Source: JBHELB01 sp041859045
GTDB taxonomy: Bacteria > Hydrogenedentota > Hydrogenedentia > Hydrogenedentales > SLHB01
Direction of reading: 5' to 3'
Length of the DNA: 64,000 nt
Assembly: GCA_041859045.1 (NCBI GenBank)
Contig: JBHELB010000053.1
Coordinates: forward strand, 1 to 64,000
A program made the translations under genes and the position numbers. A model generated the notes under the pieces. The model searched no databases. It saw only the letters and a program-made list of their open reading frames with translations, and had not been told where the DNA came from. Shown here in pieces: positions 18,371 to 27,742 of the stretch (position 1 is the first letter of the stretch; each line of letters starts with the position of its first letter).

Positions 18371-20653
18371 CTAGATGCCTAAAGCCATCTTCGCCAGCAG
18401 CAGCGTGCCGCTCTTACCGTGATCGCCAATCTCGAGCGATGGACCAACGCAGCTTGGGCAGCCTTCTTTGCACGCGCACCCGCTGACCAGAGAAATTGCC
18501 GCTTCGAGCAGGCGCGTGTGCGCTGAGAAGAGTTTTTCGCTGATGCCGACTCCGCCGGGATAGGTTTCGTAGAGGAAGACCGTTGGCTGTTCTGAAAAGG
18601 GCGAACGCAGGAGCGCCGCCGTGCGGATGTCGGTCACGTCGCTCATGACCACGACCGGAGCCACCTGCCGTAATGTATTGGCTAGACCGTTCAGCGCAGC
18701 GCCCAGGCGGCTCTTGTCGAGTCCTGTGCGCTCGGATAGATCCTCGGGAAAGGCGATCCAGTAGGCCGTCGTATGCATGGTCGATTCGGGAAGATGAATC
18801 TCGCCCCAGCCAACGTTTTCGTGCGTGCCGAACTTTATTTTCTTGTAGATGGACGGGAGCCAGGTCACGCTGACCTCTCCATGATTGCGTGCGGCCTGGC
18901 CGCAACGCTCTTCACGGAAACTGTCGAGCACGCGCAGGTCGACTTTGATTTCCGCGTCGGTGTAGTAATCGACCTCGACCGGGCGCGCGTAGGCCTTTCG
19001 ATCCTCGAGGTCAAGGCGCTCGATCGTGTACTGCGCGCTTTGGTGGAGATAGATGGCGTTGGTGTACACCTCACCCGGCGCGGCGAAGTAGTCGATCTCG
19101 CCGATGACACGGCCCGCCTGCGACACATCGAGAATCACGACGTTCCCCGGCGCGGCCGTGCGCAAGCTGATTTCCTCGGCGGGGTAGACGTCCGCGCTCC
19201 AATACCATTTTCCCCGCGCGTGCCGAAGGATATGCTGTTCGCTCAGGTAGTTGAGAATTTCCCGCGTCGATTCCGCGTCCACGCCGAACGCTTCTCCTTC
19301 CGTAAAAGGAATTTCGAACGCGGCGCATTTCATGTGGCTCGTCATAATGGCGAGGTTATTCGGATCGACCGTCGCGCTTTCCGGATTCTGCTCGAAAAAA
19401 TACTCCGGGTGACCGATGATGTACTGATCGAGCGGCGCACTCGACGCCACCAAACAGACCAGCGAGGTGTCTGAGCGTCGGCCCGCGCGGCCTGCTTGCT
19501 GCCATGTGCTGGCGACGCTGCCCGAGTAGCCGCTCATAATGCAGACGTCCAGCGAACCGATATCGATGCCAAGTTCGAGCGCGTTGGTACTCACCACCGC
19601 CATGATCTCGCCATCGCGCAGGCCTTTTTCGATCGCGCGGCGTTCGGTGGGCAGGTAGCCCCCTCGGTAGCCGCACACCAGCCGCTCGTCTTTGCCCAAT
19701 CGCCGCACCGCTTCCTTGAGATACGTAGTCATCACCTCCACCCGAAGGCGGCTGCGGGCAAACACGATGGACTGTACCCCGCGCGACAAAAACTGCGCGG
19801 CGATGCGAGTTGCGGTTTTGACCGAGGATTGACGAATGCCGAGTTCAGGATTCACCACCGGCGGGTTGTAGAACAGGAAATGCCGCTCCCCCGCGGGCGC
19901 GCCATTGTCGTCGATAAGCTCGACCGGAGCCTCGATAACGCGTTCGGCGATCTCTTGCGGATTCTGGATCGTCGCGCTGCAACAGATGAACTGAGGCGAT
20001 GAGCTGTAGAACGCGCAGATGCGGCGAAGCCTGCGCAGGACATTGGCTAGATGACTGCCAAAAACACCGCGATAGTGATGGATCTCGTCAATAACGATGT
20101 ACTGTAAGTTCTCAAAAAGCTTCATCCAGATCGTGTGGTGCGGCAAGATGCCCGTGTGCAGCATGTCCGGATTCGTGACGACGATATGCCCCGCGTTTCG
20201 GATGGCCTTGCGCGCCGAGCCCGGCGTGTCGCCGTCGAACGTGTACGTGCCGATGCGCACGTCGAGGTCCTCTATGGTCGTCTGAAGCGCCTTCACCTGA
20301 TCCTGCGACAACGCCTTCGTCGGGAAGAGATACAACGCGCGCGCTTCTGGATTCTCGAGTAGCGCATTCAGTACCGGGAGGTTGTAACACAGCGTTTTCC
20401 CTGAAGCTGTCGGCGTCACCACACATACATTGCGCCCGGCCAGCACCGCGTCGATGGCCGCCCGCTGGTGCGTGTACAAATCTGAAATGCCGCGGAGCCG
20501 AAGCGCCTCGATCAACTTTGGATTGAGCGCGTCTGGGAAGCCGGCATAGCGCGGTGGCCGTTCCGGAAGCACCCGCCATGCGGTGAGATTCTGTCCGAAG
20601 TCGTCATCTTGACGAAGGCGATCGATAGTTTGTGCGAGATTCATGGCGTGCAT
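18371..20653 (-). CDS. MrfA/YprA-like DEAD/DEAH-box helicase with C-terminal Cys cluster
   Basis: A 760-residue superfamily 2 helicase. Motif I is PTASGKT (81-87), motif II is DEIH (189-192) and motif III is CCSATIQNP. QQAGRAGRR marks motif VI, and LELGIDIGSLD belongs to the second RecA domain. The C-terminal DUF1998-type domain ends with Cys726, Cys728, Cys732 and Cys735 in CACKEGCPSC, a metal-binding cluster. Bacillus MrfA (YprA) has this architecture and, with the exonuclease MrfB, removes mitomycin C adducts. No mrfB-like exonuclease gene is adjacent. Start Met1 at 20653 has GGAG about ten bases upstream; Met4 (20644) is an alternative. Confidence 0.85.
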   Translation of the reverse strand: MHAMNLAQTIDRLRQDDDFGQNLTAWRVLPERPPRYAGFPDALNPKLIEALRLRGISDLYTHQRAAIDAVLAGRNVCVVTPTASGKTLCYNLPVLNALLENPEARALYLFPTKALSQDQVKALQTTIEDLDVRIGTYTFDGDTPGSARKAIRNAGHIVVTNPDMLHTGILPHHTIWMKLFENLQYIVIDEIHHYRGVFGSHLANVLRRLRRICAFYSSSPQFICCSATIQNPQEIAERVIEAPVELIDDNGAPAGERHFLFYNPPVVNPELGIRQSSVKTATRIAAQFLSRGVQSIVFARSRLRVEVMTTYLKEAVRRLGKDERLVCGYRGGYLPTERRAIEKGLRDGEIMAVVSTNALELGIDIGSLDVCIMSGYSGSVASTWQQAGRAGRRSDTSLVCLVASSAPLDQYIIGHPEYFFEQNPESATVDPNNLAIMTSHMKCAAFEIPFTEGEAFGVDAESTREILNYLSEQHILRHARGKWYWSADVYPAEEISLRTAAPGNVVILDVSQAGRVIGEIDYFAAPGEVYTNAIYLHQSAQYTIERLDLEDRKAYARPVEVDYYTDAEIKVDLRVLDSFREERCGQAARNHGEVSVTWLPSIYKKIKFGTHENVGWGEIHLPESTMHTTAYWIAFPEDLSERTGLDKSRLGAALNGLANTLRQVAPVVVMSDVTDIRTAALLRSPFSEQPTVFLYETYPGGVGISEKLFSAHTRLLEAAISLVSGCACKEGCPSCVGPSLEIGDHGKSGTLLLAKMALGI

Positions 20654-20723
20654 TCTAGCGGATCTCCGCGAGAATTGCCTGCGAGTCGCATCCCTGAGCG
20701 AGCCGATGCAGGAATTTGGACCA

Positions 20724-21350
20724 CTAAGTCACGTATACCGCGGGCGGCGCTTCGGAATCGCTTGGCGGCGGTTCTGGGGGGCGCTGGGCGGGTGGGGCGA
20801 TCGCGGGAGGCAGGGTGTCAATCAGCGCCTCAAATCCCGCAACGTGCTGTTGCAGTTCCTGCACCTCGGGCGCATCGGGCAAGATGGCCTGGGCGTTACT
20901 CAGCGCGGTGCGCAGGTGTCTGACGAACTCTCTGATGTCGGTCGCTGATGCGCCATGATCGACCAGAAACACGATCTGTTTCATCCGCATTTTGGCCATA
21001 TCGACATAGCACATCATCTCGAAATAGCTGGGCTCATTAAAACGCGGAATGGGCAGTGTCCGGCCATTTTTCTCGAAGTAGTAGAGAGCGGTTTCGAGTT
21101 CGCCCTGGACGAGCGCGTACCAGGCTTTCGTTCCAAACAGGTAGCATCGCGCGAGGTAGTAATGCGCGCCGGCGTCCTCGGGGTGGGATAAGAGGTGCTC
21201 TTTCCAAACAGGAATCGCCTCGTCGAAGCGACCATCGAGGACCATTGTCTCCGCCTCGACGAAGAGATCCTGCTGGGGCTGCGGACGGCATGCCGTCAAC
21301 AGCCCCAGTAGCAGAGTTGTCACAATGAACGCGTTACGGCGTTTTGGCAT
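20724..21350 (-). CDS. TPR-containing lipoprotein
   Basis: A 208-residue predicted lipoprotein. The signal sequence MPKRRNAFIVTTLLLGLLTAC puts the lipidated Cys at residue 21. The middle (about 28-120) has tetratricopeptide-like helix pairs such as AETMVLDGRFDEAIPVWKEHLLSHPEDAGAHYYLARCYLF. The C-terminus is a Pro-rich tail. It probably acts as a periplasmic scaffold on a membrane. Its start overlaps the end of the HtrA-like gene by 17 bases, so it is the third gene of an operon with the two HtrA-type proteins. A longer frame to 21467 is inside that gene and is rejected. Confidence 0.75.
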   Translation of the reverse strand: MPKRRNAFIVTTLLLGLLTACRPQPQQDLFVEAETMVLDGRFDEAIPVWKEHLLSHPEDAGAHYYLARCYLFGTKAWYALVQGELETALYYFEKNGRTLPIPRFNEPSYFEMMCYVDMAKMRMKQIVFLVDHGASATDIREFVRHLRTALSNAQAILPDAPEVQELQQHVAGFEALIDTLPPAIAPPAQRPPEPPPSDSEAPPAVYVT

Positions 21351-22758
21351 CACCTTCAGCCTTCGGCGCCACATCCCAGCGCGGTTGCAGGCGGAAGAAG
21401 CCGGTGCGCGGTCCAATCCGGCTGAAGACGGCGATTTCCCCAGGCTTGGTCTCGGCGGCTTTTGCAACGGCTTCCTTGAACTCGTCGAGGTTTGTTACCG
21501 GGCTTCCGCCGAAATTCAGGATGATCACGCCGGGGCGTATCTGCGCGAGGTCGGCAAAACTGCCGGATTTCACGCGACGTACGATCACGCCTTTGACGTC
21601 CTCACTCAGGTTAAGCACGAGGCGCACGTCGGTGGTGAGCTCTCGCACGGTCAATCCAAAGGTCTTGTCCTCAAACTCCCCGGCATCGCGCGCCGCTTTG
21701 GGTTTCTCCGCCAGCGTCACCTGCAGTTCCAACGGCTGTCCATCGCGCAGCACGCGCACGGGCACAGCCGTTCCGATGGGCGTATCGCGCACCAGTTTGG
21801 TGAAGGCCAATACCTCGCGATTTTGCTTGGCGCGGACGGGCGTGCCGTTGAACAGAATCACCACGTCGCCATCCTTGAACCCTGCGGCTTCGCTCGGGGA
21901 ACCAGGCACCACCGTGCTCACCACCACGCCGCCTTCCTTGGGGAGGCCCCAGTATTCGGCAAGGTCGTCGGTAAGCGGCTGATGGAAAATGCCAAGCCAC
22001 GCTTCGCCAAGCCCTTTGCCCGCGTCGGTGGCGGTCGGTGGGGTGTCGATATACTTGGCAAAGAGCGACGCCTGATAAAGAAGCGGCGCGCCGCTGCGCG
22101 TGTACAATTCGCCGCCTTCCTCAGGAGAAAGGTCGAAGCCAATCACGCCGACGACCTGACCGGATGCATTGATCGCGGGACCACCGACATACCCAAACGC
22201 CACCGCTTGATCCAGGCAATACGTCACGCGCGGCTTCTCGAGGATCGCCCCCACCATGCGTACGTTTACGCTACGGGCAAAATCAAAGTTCTCGTTCATA
22301 AGGCCGAAAATGCCCACAGGTTCGCCCAACGCCAGCGGCACGCCGCGTGCGAATTTCACGTGAGGCAGATTCAACGGGGTGTCTGATTCAAGTTGCAGGA
22401 AGCAGATATTGATATCGTCCGGCTTCTTGAGCAGTTTCGCGTCGTACTCTTTTTCGGCTTCGCCTTGGCCAACCGTTACCCGAACGCTAATTGGCACGGA
22501 GTTCTCGCCTTGCATGTGCCCGTGCGCCATCACGAGACCGCTTGGGGACACAATTAAGCCGAGAACGCGAATATCGCGCCGATCGGACGTATTGGTTTGC
22601 GGGTTGGTGAGTTCCGCTGTGTACTTGACTACGCAGATCGCCGGCGTCACCGCCGCGTAAGCTTGCGTAATTGTCGATTGCGGAAGCTCCTGTGCCGAAA
22701 CTGCACTTGTAACCAGCAGGAAAGCCACGCAGATGATTCCAGCGCGCTTATTCCACAT
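21334..22758 (-). CDS. HtrA-like trypsin-fold protein lacking the catalytic serine
   Basis: A 474-residue secreted protein with a cleavable signal peptide (about 1-22), a trypsin-like domain and two PDZ domains (about 245-345 and 365-455). Comparison with the adjacent intact HtrA shows a retained His81 (GLVMAHGHM) and Asp115 (PDDINICFLQ). The GNSGGP loop reads GYVGGP, with Val191 in place of the nucleophile. It should therefore be proteolytically inactive and act as a chaperone, decoy or regulatory subunit. It starts inside the end of the HtrA gene (11-base overlap) and overlaps the TPR lipoprotein gene at its own end. Confidence 0.8.
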   Translation of the reverse strand: MWNKRAGIICVAFLLVTSAVSAQELPQSTITQAYAAVTPAICVVKYTAELTNPQTNTSDRRDIRVLGLIVSPSGLVMAHGHMQGENSVPISVRVTVGQGEAEKEYDAKLLKKPDDINICFLQLESDTPLNLPHVKFARGVPLALGEPVGIFGLMNENFDFARSVNVRMVGAILEKPRVTYCLDQAVAFGYVGGPAINASGQVVGVIGFDLSPEEGGELYTRSGAPLLYQASLFAKYIDTPPTATDAGKGLGEAWLGIFHQPLTDDLAEYWGLPKEGGVVVSTVVPGSPSEAAGFKDGDVVILFNGTPVRAKQNREVLAFTKLVRDTPIGTAVPVRVLRDGQPLELQVTLAEKPKAARDAGEFEDKTFGLTVRELTTDVRLVLNLSEDVKGVIVRRVKSGSFADLAQIRPGVIILNFGGSPVTNLDEFKEAVAKAAETKPGEIAVFSRIGPRTGFFRLQPRWDVAPKAEGDAKTP

Positions 22759-24145
22759 GGCCGTCTCCTTTGGGTTGCGCCGGGGCAGGCTGAGCAGGCG
22801 TTGGTTGGGCCTCGGCCGTTTCCTCCGGGTTGGGCTTCAGCAGTACGAAACGGGACAGCGCTCCACGCTTTACCGTCAGCAAAACGAGCGGCTGTTTGGA
22901 CGCGCCGCGCGCCTCGTACATCGTCTTGAACGCTGCCATGTTGGGTATGTCTTCCTTATCCATGCGCAAGATGATGTCGCCTTCGCTGAGTTGCGCCGTC
23001 GAGGCTGCACCGCCGACCTGCACTCCGATCACATACACGCCTTGCTGCGAGGGCAACTGTGCCCGGCGCATAATCGCCGCGGTGACCTCGCTCGCCGTGA
23101 AGCCCCATGCGGGGAACTCGACTTCTTCGCCCTTGAGATCGCCGCGATCCCCAACCTTTAGTTTGATCTCCTGCTCGGCGTCGCCGCGCTGCACGCGCAG
23201 GGTGACTTCCTTGCCCAAGGGCAAATCCGCGATCAGCTTGTTAATGGCCGGAATCTCCTCCACGAAGCGTGCGTTCGTCGGCACACCGTCAATAGCCAAC
23301 AGAACGTCTCCCGGCGTTACTCCCGCCTCGTTCGCGGGCGAAACAGGGTCAACATCCCCGATCAGCACGCCTTGCAGCTTCGGATCGTCGGTCTTGTCGA
23401 TCATCGCTTGCAGATTGACGCCTATCCAGCTCCGTTCCACGCGTCCCTTGGATTTCAACGCGTCCACTACTTCCCGCACGGTGTCGACGGGGATGGCGAA
23501 TCCAACATTTTCCGCAGCGCCGAGACGTCGGGAGTTCACGCCGACGACCTGGCCATCCAGGTTGACCAAGGGGCCGCCGCTGTTGCCGTGGTTGATCGCC
23601 GCATCGGTTTGAATCCAGGTACTGTAGATGAACATGGTGTCGCCCGGATCGCCCAGATAGCGATCGGTCACGCTCACGATGCCCATGGAAACCGAGCGCG
23701 CAAGGCCGAGCGGGCTTCCCAAGGCCAACACCGTCTGCCCTGCTTTGAGCGTACTCGAGCGCCCCATTCGCACGAAGGGAAGGTCCTTCCGCTCGGTGCG
23801 CAACTTGAGCAAAGCGATATCCGTATAGCGGTCTGTGCCGACGACGTCCGCCTCAAGCTCTTCCTTGTCCGACAACACACAGCGCACCAGTTTGCTCTCG
23901 CCCGCAACGTGCTCGTTCGTTACCACGTAGCCGTCGGAACTGATCAGGAAACCGCTTCCGACCACTACCATTTCTTCCTTGGTTCCGCCGGTGTAAACCT
24001 CTTTCACGGGGCGAATATGTACCAGCGCCGGGAAAACCTTGTCTTTTGCGCGGACCACTGCATTATCTGGCATCGCGCCGAGCGTGGCGCAGCCCGACAG
24101 CGTCACTAGGCTCGCCAGCAGCAATAAGATCACCTGTCTCTTCAC
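22748..24145 (-). CDS. DegP/HtrA-type serine protease, lipoprotein
   Basis: A 465-residue envelope protease. The lipobox LVTLSGC gives a lipidated Cys19. The triad is complete: His79 in GYVVTNEHV, Asp109 in YTDIALLKL and Ser189 in NHGNSGGPL. Two PDZ domains follow, ending with a Pro/Ala-rich tail. Family members degrade or refold misfolded envelope proteins; lipid anchoring instead of free periplasmic location is less usual. It heads a three-gene operon with a serine-less paralogue and a TPR lipoprotein, so the three may form one quality-control complex. ATG 24145 follows AAGGAGG. A perfect -10 box lies 42 bases upstream. Confidence 0.88.
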   Translation of the reverse strand: MKRQVILLLLASLVTLSGCATLGAMPDNAVVRAKDKVFPALVHIRPVKEVYTGGTKEEMVVVGSGFLISSDGYVVTNEHVAGESKLVRCVLSDKEELEADVVGTDRYTDIALLKLRTERKDLPFVRMGRSSTLKAGQTVLALGSPLGLARSVSMGIVSVTDRYLGDPGDTMFIYSTWIQTDAAINHGNSGGPLVNLDGQVVGVNSRRLGAAENVGFAIPVDTVREVVDALKSKGRVERSWIGVNLQAMIDKTDDPKLQGVLIGDVDPVSPANEAGVTPGDVLLAIDGVPTNARFVEEIPAINKLIADLPLGKEVTLRVQRGDAEQEIKLKVGDRGDLKGEEVEFPAWGFTASEVTAAIMRRAQLPSQQGVYVIGVQVGGAASTAQLSEGDIILRMDKEDIPNMAAFKTMYEARGASKQPLVLLTVKRGALSRFVLLKPNPEETAEAQPTPAQPAPAQPKGDGHVE

Positions 24146-24186
24146 AAAACCTCCTTGCGGCGGCGTCTGGCCGTCGCTGAACGTTA

Positions 24187-24192
24187 ATTATA
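24187..24192 (-). promoter_or_regulatory. Possible promoter -10 for the HtrA operon
   Basis: A perfect TATAAT on the minus strand, 42 bases before the HtrA start codon. At 17-bp spacing the -35 position reads TTTCTT, a poor match, so the promoter may be weak, activator-dependent or mis-assigned. Confidence 0.4.
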
Positions 24193-24258
24193 GGAGCGTC
24201 AACGCGCAAAAGAAAGAGAAGAGAACACGAATGCATACGTTGTCGTTCCGTCTGCGTC

Positions 24259-24825
24259 TTACGGAATGAGCGAACGCAAGTGATAGATGAGGTATTCCAC
24301 GCTCCAATTGACCCAATTGTGGATTGGCGGGACAAAAAAATACAGCAGGACGGCAATCGCAACAATCGCTAATGAGCTTCCAAAGACGCGTCCGCACAGC
24401 GCTAAGAACATCCGTGCGACGTTCAAGAGCCCCTTCCCCCCCACTCGCGCGGCTTGAGAGAGAAACCACCCCAGATCGCTGTCCGAGGCAATACCGCGAC
24501 TGCGCGCGGCGAGTCCTTCGGGAGCGCATTCGAATACTAGTCCGGTGTGCCCAACACGAAGAATTGAACCAGAGCGTGCGATACGAGAGCGAAACATCCC
24601 CACTCGTTTGCCATCAACCCATACCGGCGCGGCCTCCAGGCGGCGGACGCGGTATCCGTCTGGGACCGCTGTGACGAGCACATGCACTTCGCCCACGGTG
24701 GAATCGAGGCGGATGGGCACTTCGCATGAATGAGAGCGACCGATGTGAAACGGCGCGCGCAGGATGGGAAATTCGGCGCCATCTTCTGGGCCGTTCGCCA
24801 CGACGAGTACATCAGTCAAGTTCAT
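24259..24825 (-). CDS. FHA-like domain membrane protein
   Basis: A 188-residue protein with an N-terminal forkhead-associated-like domain (about 5-95: FHIGRSHSCEVPI, later WVDGKRVG and LRVGHTGLVFE). A single C-terminal TM segment follows (about 145-165, SSLAIVAIAVLLYFFVPP), so the domain is predicted to be cytosolic. FHA domains bind phosphothreonine, but the usual S-x-x-H motif is altered here (STVGEVHV), so phosphopeptide binding is uncertain. Its start overlaps the Clp ATPase gene end by 14 bases, which argues for a functional link. Confidence 0.7.
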   Translation of the reverse strand: MNLTDVLVVANGPEDGAEFPILRAPFHIGRSHSCEVPIRLDSTVGEVHVLVTAVPDGYRVRRLEAAPVWVDGKRVGMFRSRIARSGSILRVGHTGLVFECAPEGLAARSRGIASDSDLGWFLSQAARVGGKGLLNVARMFLALCGRVFGSSLAIVAIAVLLYFFVPPIHNWVNWSVEYLIYHLRSLIP

Positions 24826-27181
24826 GCACTGGCTCCTCCGCCTTGGGGCGTGCCTTGCCCGGACGGAAGTCGAGGCGTCCGTCGTGCATGAGCACTTCGA
24901 TTACGTCGCCCGGTTGGAAGCGGCCCTCAAGAATGAGGCTGCTGATAGGGTTGATTACCCGCCGTTCCACGACCCTGCGCAACTCGCGCGCACCGAAGTC
25001 TTGGTTGTACCCTTCGCTCGCCAGGAGTTCGTAGGCTCCCTGGTATAGGCGGATGCCGAACCCTTTTTCAGACAGGCGCTGTCCCAACTCGCGGATGGCC
25101 AGGCGCAGCACCGAGCGAATGTCTTCAGGCACAAGCGGGTAGAACGGAATGATCTCGTCTATCCGGTTGAGGAATTCCGGGCGGAAATGCCTGCGAAGTT
25201 CCTCCATGACGTTGCTCAGGCGCTCCGACGCGCGGGAGTGCAGCAGTGATTGCGACCCAAGATTCGACGTAAAAATGATGATGCAATGCTTGAAGCTGAC
25301 CTCACGCCCGTTCGAGTCCTTGATGCGTCCTTCGTCGAGCACTGGCAAGAGGATATCGAAGACGTTTCTGTGCGCCTTTTCGATCTCGTCAAACAAAAGA
25401 ATGCTGAACGGCGTTGCGCGCACGGCTCCGGTAAGCAATCCTTCCTCGCCGTGGCCGACATATCCCGGGGGAGCGCCGATCAGGCGCGCCACGGAGTGAG
25501 GCTCAACAAACTCCGACATATCGAAGGTAATCAAATGGTTCGATGCTCCAAAAAGGAGTTCCGCAAGCGCCTTGGCGAGTTGCGTTTTTCCCACGCCGCT
25601 CGGTCCGAGAAACATCAGCACGGCATCGGGGCGATTGGGATCGGCAAGCCCCGCACGCGCCTTTTTCACAGCGGCCACCGTCCGTGCAATGGCCTCGCTC
25701 TGTCCAATAATTCGACGGCTCAACCGGCGCTCGAGTCCTCCCAGACGGAGCCGGTCCTCGGCGGTGATCGCTTCGATAGGGACGCCCGCCATGCGGCTTA
25801 CAACCTTGCGCACGTCGTGCGGCGTTACTTTTGGCGCAAGCGCGTCTGAGGTGTCGCTGTCGGGAGGGGCGCTGCCGTGACGCGCCGCAATAGCGCGCAG
25901 CCGATGGCGCGCACAAGCCTGGTCAAGCACGTCGATGGCCTTGTCCGGCAGTTGGCGGTTAGGGAGGTAGCGCTCGGTCAGCGTGATGGCCGAGTGAATG
26001 GCGGCGGTTCCAATGTGGACCTGATGATGGCGTTCGAGTGAAGGCTGGAGGTGGCGCAGGACTTTGACGGTCGCGGATTCGCTCAGCGGTTCGACACGTA
26101 CCATCTGGAAACGACGTTCAATCGCGGGGTCCTTTTCGATGAACTTGCGGTACTCCTGAAACGTCGTTGCGCCAATGCAGCGGATTTCCCCGCGCGCCAA
26201 TGCGGGTTTAAGCAGATTCGCCGCGTCGACTCCCCCGCCTTCCGTCGCGCCCGCACCCATGATAAGGTGGATTTCATCAATAAACAGGATATTCTTGGAC
26301 GAGGATCGCAACTCGTCGAGGAGCTTGAGCATTCGTTCCTCGAACGCCCCCCGGTATTGCGTTCCGGCCATTAGGGCCGCCAGGTTCAACTCAAGAATGC
26401 GCGCCCCTTCAAGAATGCCGCCGGGCGAGGTGGGACGCGCCGAGTAATATGCGAGGCCTTCGGCAATGCGCGTCTTCCCCACGCCGGCCTCACCCACGAG
26501 GATTACGTTGTTCTTGCCCTTGCGCGCGCAGATCTCGAGGACTTCGAAGATCTCCTTTTTACGCCCGATCGCTTTCTGAATCTTCCCTTGATGGGCAAGC
26601 AGCGTGAGATCGCGCGTAAGCTCTTCCAAGGCGTTCCCGCGCGAAGGTTCTTCCGACGACGCTGAAGCGCGCTGCGTCCTTGCTGCGGTATCGGACGATG
26701 ACCTTGTTGCATTCGCGGTCTGCGCCGGGCGGGAGGAGCGCCGCTCGGTGGCGGCGCGCAGTTCCTGGAGTAACTCCCCTCGGTTTGCGCCGAGTTGATC
26801 CAACGCCCGGCTTGGCGATGCATGGGCATCCGCCAAAATCGCCATGAGCAGATGACTGGCCGTGGCGGAGCCACGAGAAATACGCTGGGCTAAGCGTGTC
26901 GCTTCCGTCGCCAAGGCTGCACAGCGGGGCGTGTAGAAAACTTCGCCCGCCACTGCCGCCATCACGCCCGCAGGCCATTGCTCACGACTCACCACTTGTC
27001 CGGCCTGACGCAACAGCGCACCACGGGCCTGCACAAAGGCCTCTGGCAACTGATTGGGCTCGTTCAGCAGAGTTTCGTAAAGGTGCTCGACGCCGACATA
27101 GAACTGCCCGCGCCGAATGGATATTGCCGCGGCGCGATCAATCAACGCGTTAATTTCAGGCGATACCGGAACCTGGACCAT
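24812..27181 (-). CDS. ClpA/ClpC-type double AAA+ ATPase
   Basis: A 789-residue Hsp100 unfoldase. Residues 8-145 resemble the Clp N-terminal repeat domain, followed by a low-complexity linker (about 145-185). NBD1 has Walker A GEAGVGKT (230-237) and Walker B FIDEIH. NBD2 has GPSGVGKT (526-533) and LLFDEIEKAH. The coiled-coil middle domain of ClpB/ClpC is missing. Between FTSNLGSQ and VMEELRRHFRPEFLNRID I see no LGF/VGF tripeptide, the loop that docks ClpP, so it may act without ClpP. No clpP is in the window. ATG 27181 follows AGAGGTGG; a longer frame to 27298 is not favoured. Confidence 0.85.
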   Translation of the reverse strand: MVQVPVSPEINALIDRAAAISIRRGQFYVGVEHLYETLLNEPNQLPEAFVQARGALLRQAGQVVSREQWPAGVMAAVAGEVFYTPRCAALATEATRLAQRISRGSATASHLLMAILADAHASPSRALDQLGANRGELLQELRAATERRSSRPAQTANATRSSSDTAARTQRASASSEEPSRGNALEELTRDLTLLAHQGKIQKAIGRKKEIFEVLEICARKGKNNVILVGEAGVGKTRIAEGLAYYSARPTSPGGILEGARILELNLAALMAGTQYRGAFEERMLKLLDELRSSSKNILFIDEIHLIMGAGATEGGGVDAANLLKPALARGEIRCIGATTFQEYRKFIEKDPAIERRFQMVRVEPLSESATVKVLRHLQPSLERHHQVHIGTAAIHSAITLTERYLPNRQLPDKAIDVLDQACARHRLRAIAARHGSAPPDSDTSDALAPKVTPHDVRKVVSRMAGVPIEAITAEDRLRLGGLERRLSRRIIGQSEAIARTVAAVKKARAGLADPNRPDAVLMFLGPSGVGKTQLAKALAELLFGASNHLITFDMSEFVEPHSVARLIGAPPGYVGHGEEGLLTGAVRATPFSILLFDEIEKAHRNVFDILLPVLDEGRIKDSNGREVSFKHCIIIFTSNLGSQSLLHSRASERLSNVMEELRRHFRPEFLNRIDEIIPFYPLVPEDIRSVLRLAIRELGQRLSEKGFGIRLYQGAYELLASEGYNQDFGARELRRVVERRVINPISSLILEGRFQPGDVIEVLMHDGRLDFRPGKARPKAEEPVHELD

Positions 27182-27346
27182 GCCACCTCTCGCGGTCTGA
27201 GAAGACGTCTTCAGGCCACCCCCGAGTCTGCCCTTCACATTAGCGCCACTGCCCCCGGCGGTGCAACCGGACAGCGTCATGACTTCGGCAGGGCACACGT
27301 AATCCAGGGAAAGATCGGAGTGGTGCAGGAAAAAGGAAGTCCGTTA

Positions 27347-27742
27347 CTATTCGCTCTGAGTACTCTGCGCGGGAAGGTGACGCCGGATTTGCGCAACCAA
27401 CTCGGAAGGCGCGAAGGGTTTCATCAGGAGCGTTTCCGCGCCGACCTGACGGCTGCGTGCGCGCGCGTCCATGCTATGCGCGGACGACAGGCACACAACG
27501 GGGATGTGCTGCGTGAGCGGGTTCGCCTTGATCTGTTGGCAAATCTCGTAACCGCTCATCATCGGCATCATGATATCGAGCAGCACCAAGTCGGGGCGCT
27601 CGGTGGTGGCGAGATCCAGCGCAAGGATGCCGTCATAGGCGGTAATCACGTCGAATCCTTCGGCGAGCAACGCACGCTCAATCAGCATGACAACATCAGG
27701 TTCATCATCGACCACGAGAATCCTGGGCCGCTGATTGGTCAT
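27347..27742 (-). CDS. Single-domain response regulator
   Basis: A 131-residue receiver domain without an output domain. The acidic pocket Asp12-Asp13, phosphoacceptor Asp56 in DLVLLDIMMP and Lys108 in LLMKPF are present, so phosphorylation is expected. It probably signals by protein-protein contact. Its start overlaps the PilZ gene stop by four bases (ATGA), implying translational coupling. No histidine kinase is nearby. Confidence 0.88.
   Translation of the reverse strand: MTNQRPRILVVDDEPDVVMLIERALLAEGFDVITAYDGILALDLATTERPDLVLLDIMMPMMSGYEICQQIKANPLTQHIPVVCLSSAHSMDARARSRQVGAETLLMKPFAPSELVAQIRRHLPAQSTQSE

Noticed and set aside
24259..27181. Type VI secretion ClpV-FHA module
   Set aside because: No TssB/C, Hcp, VgrG, TssJ/L/M or other T6SS genes are present, and the ATPase resembles ClpA/ClpC.
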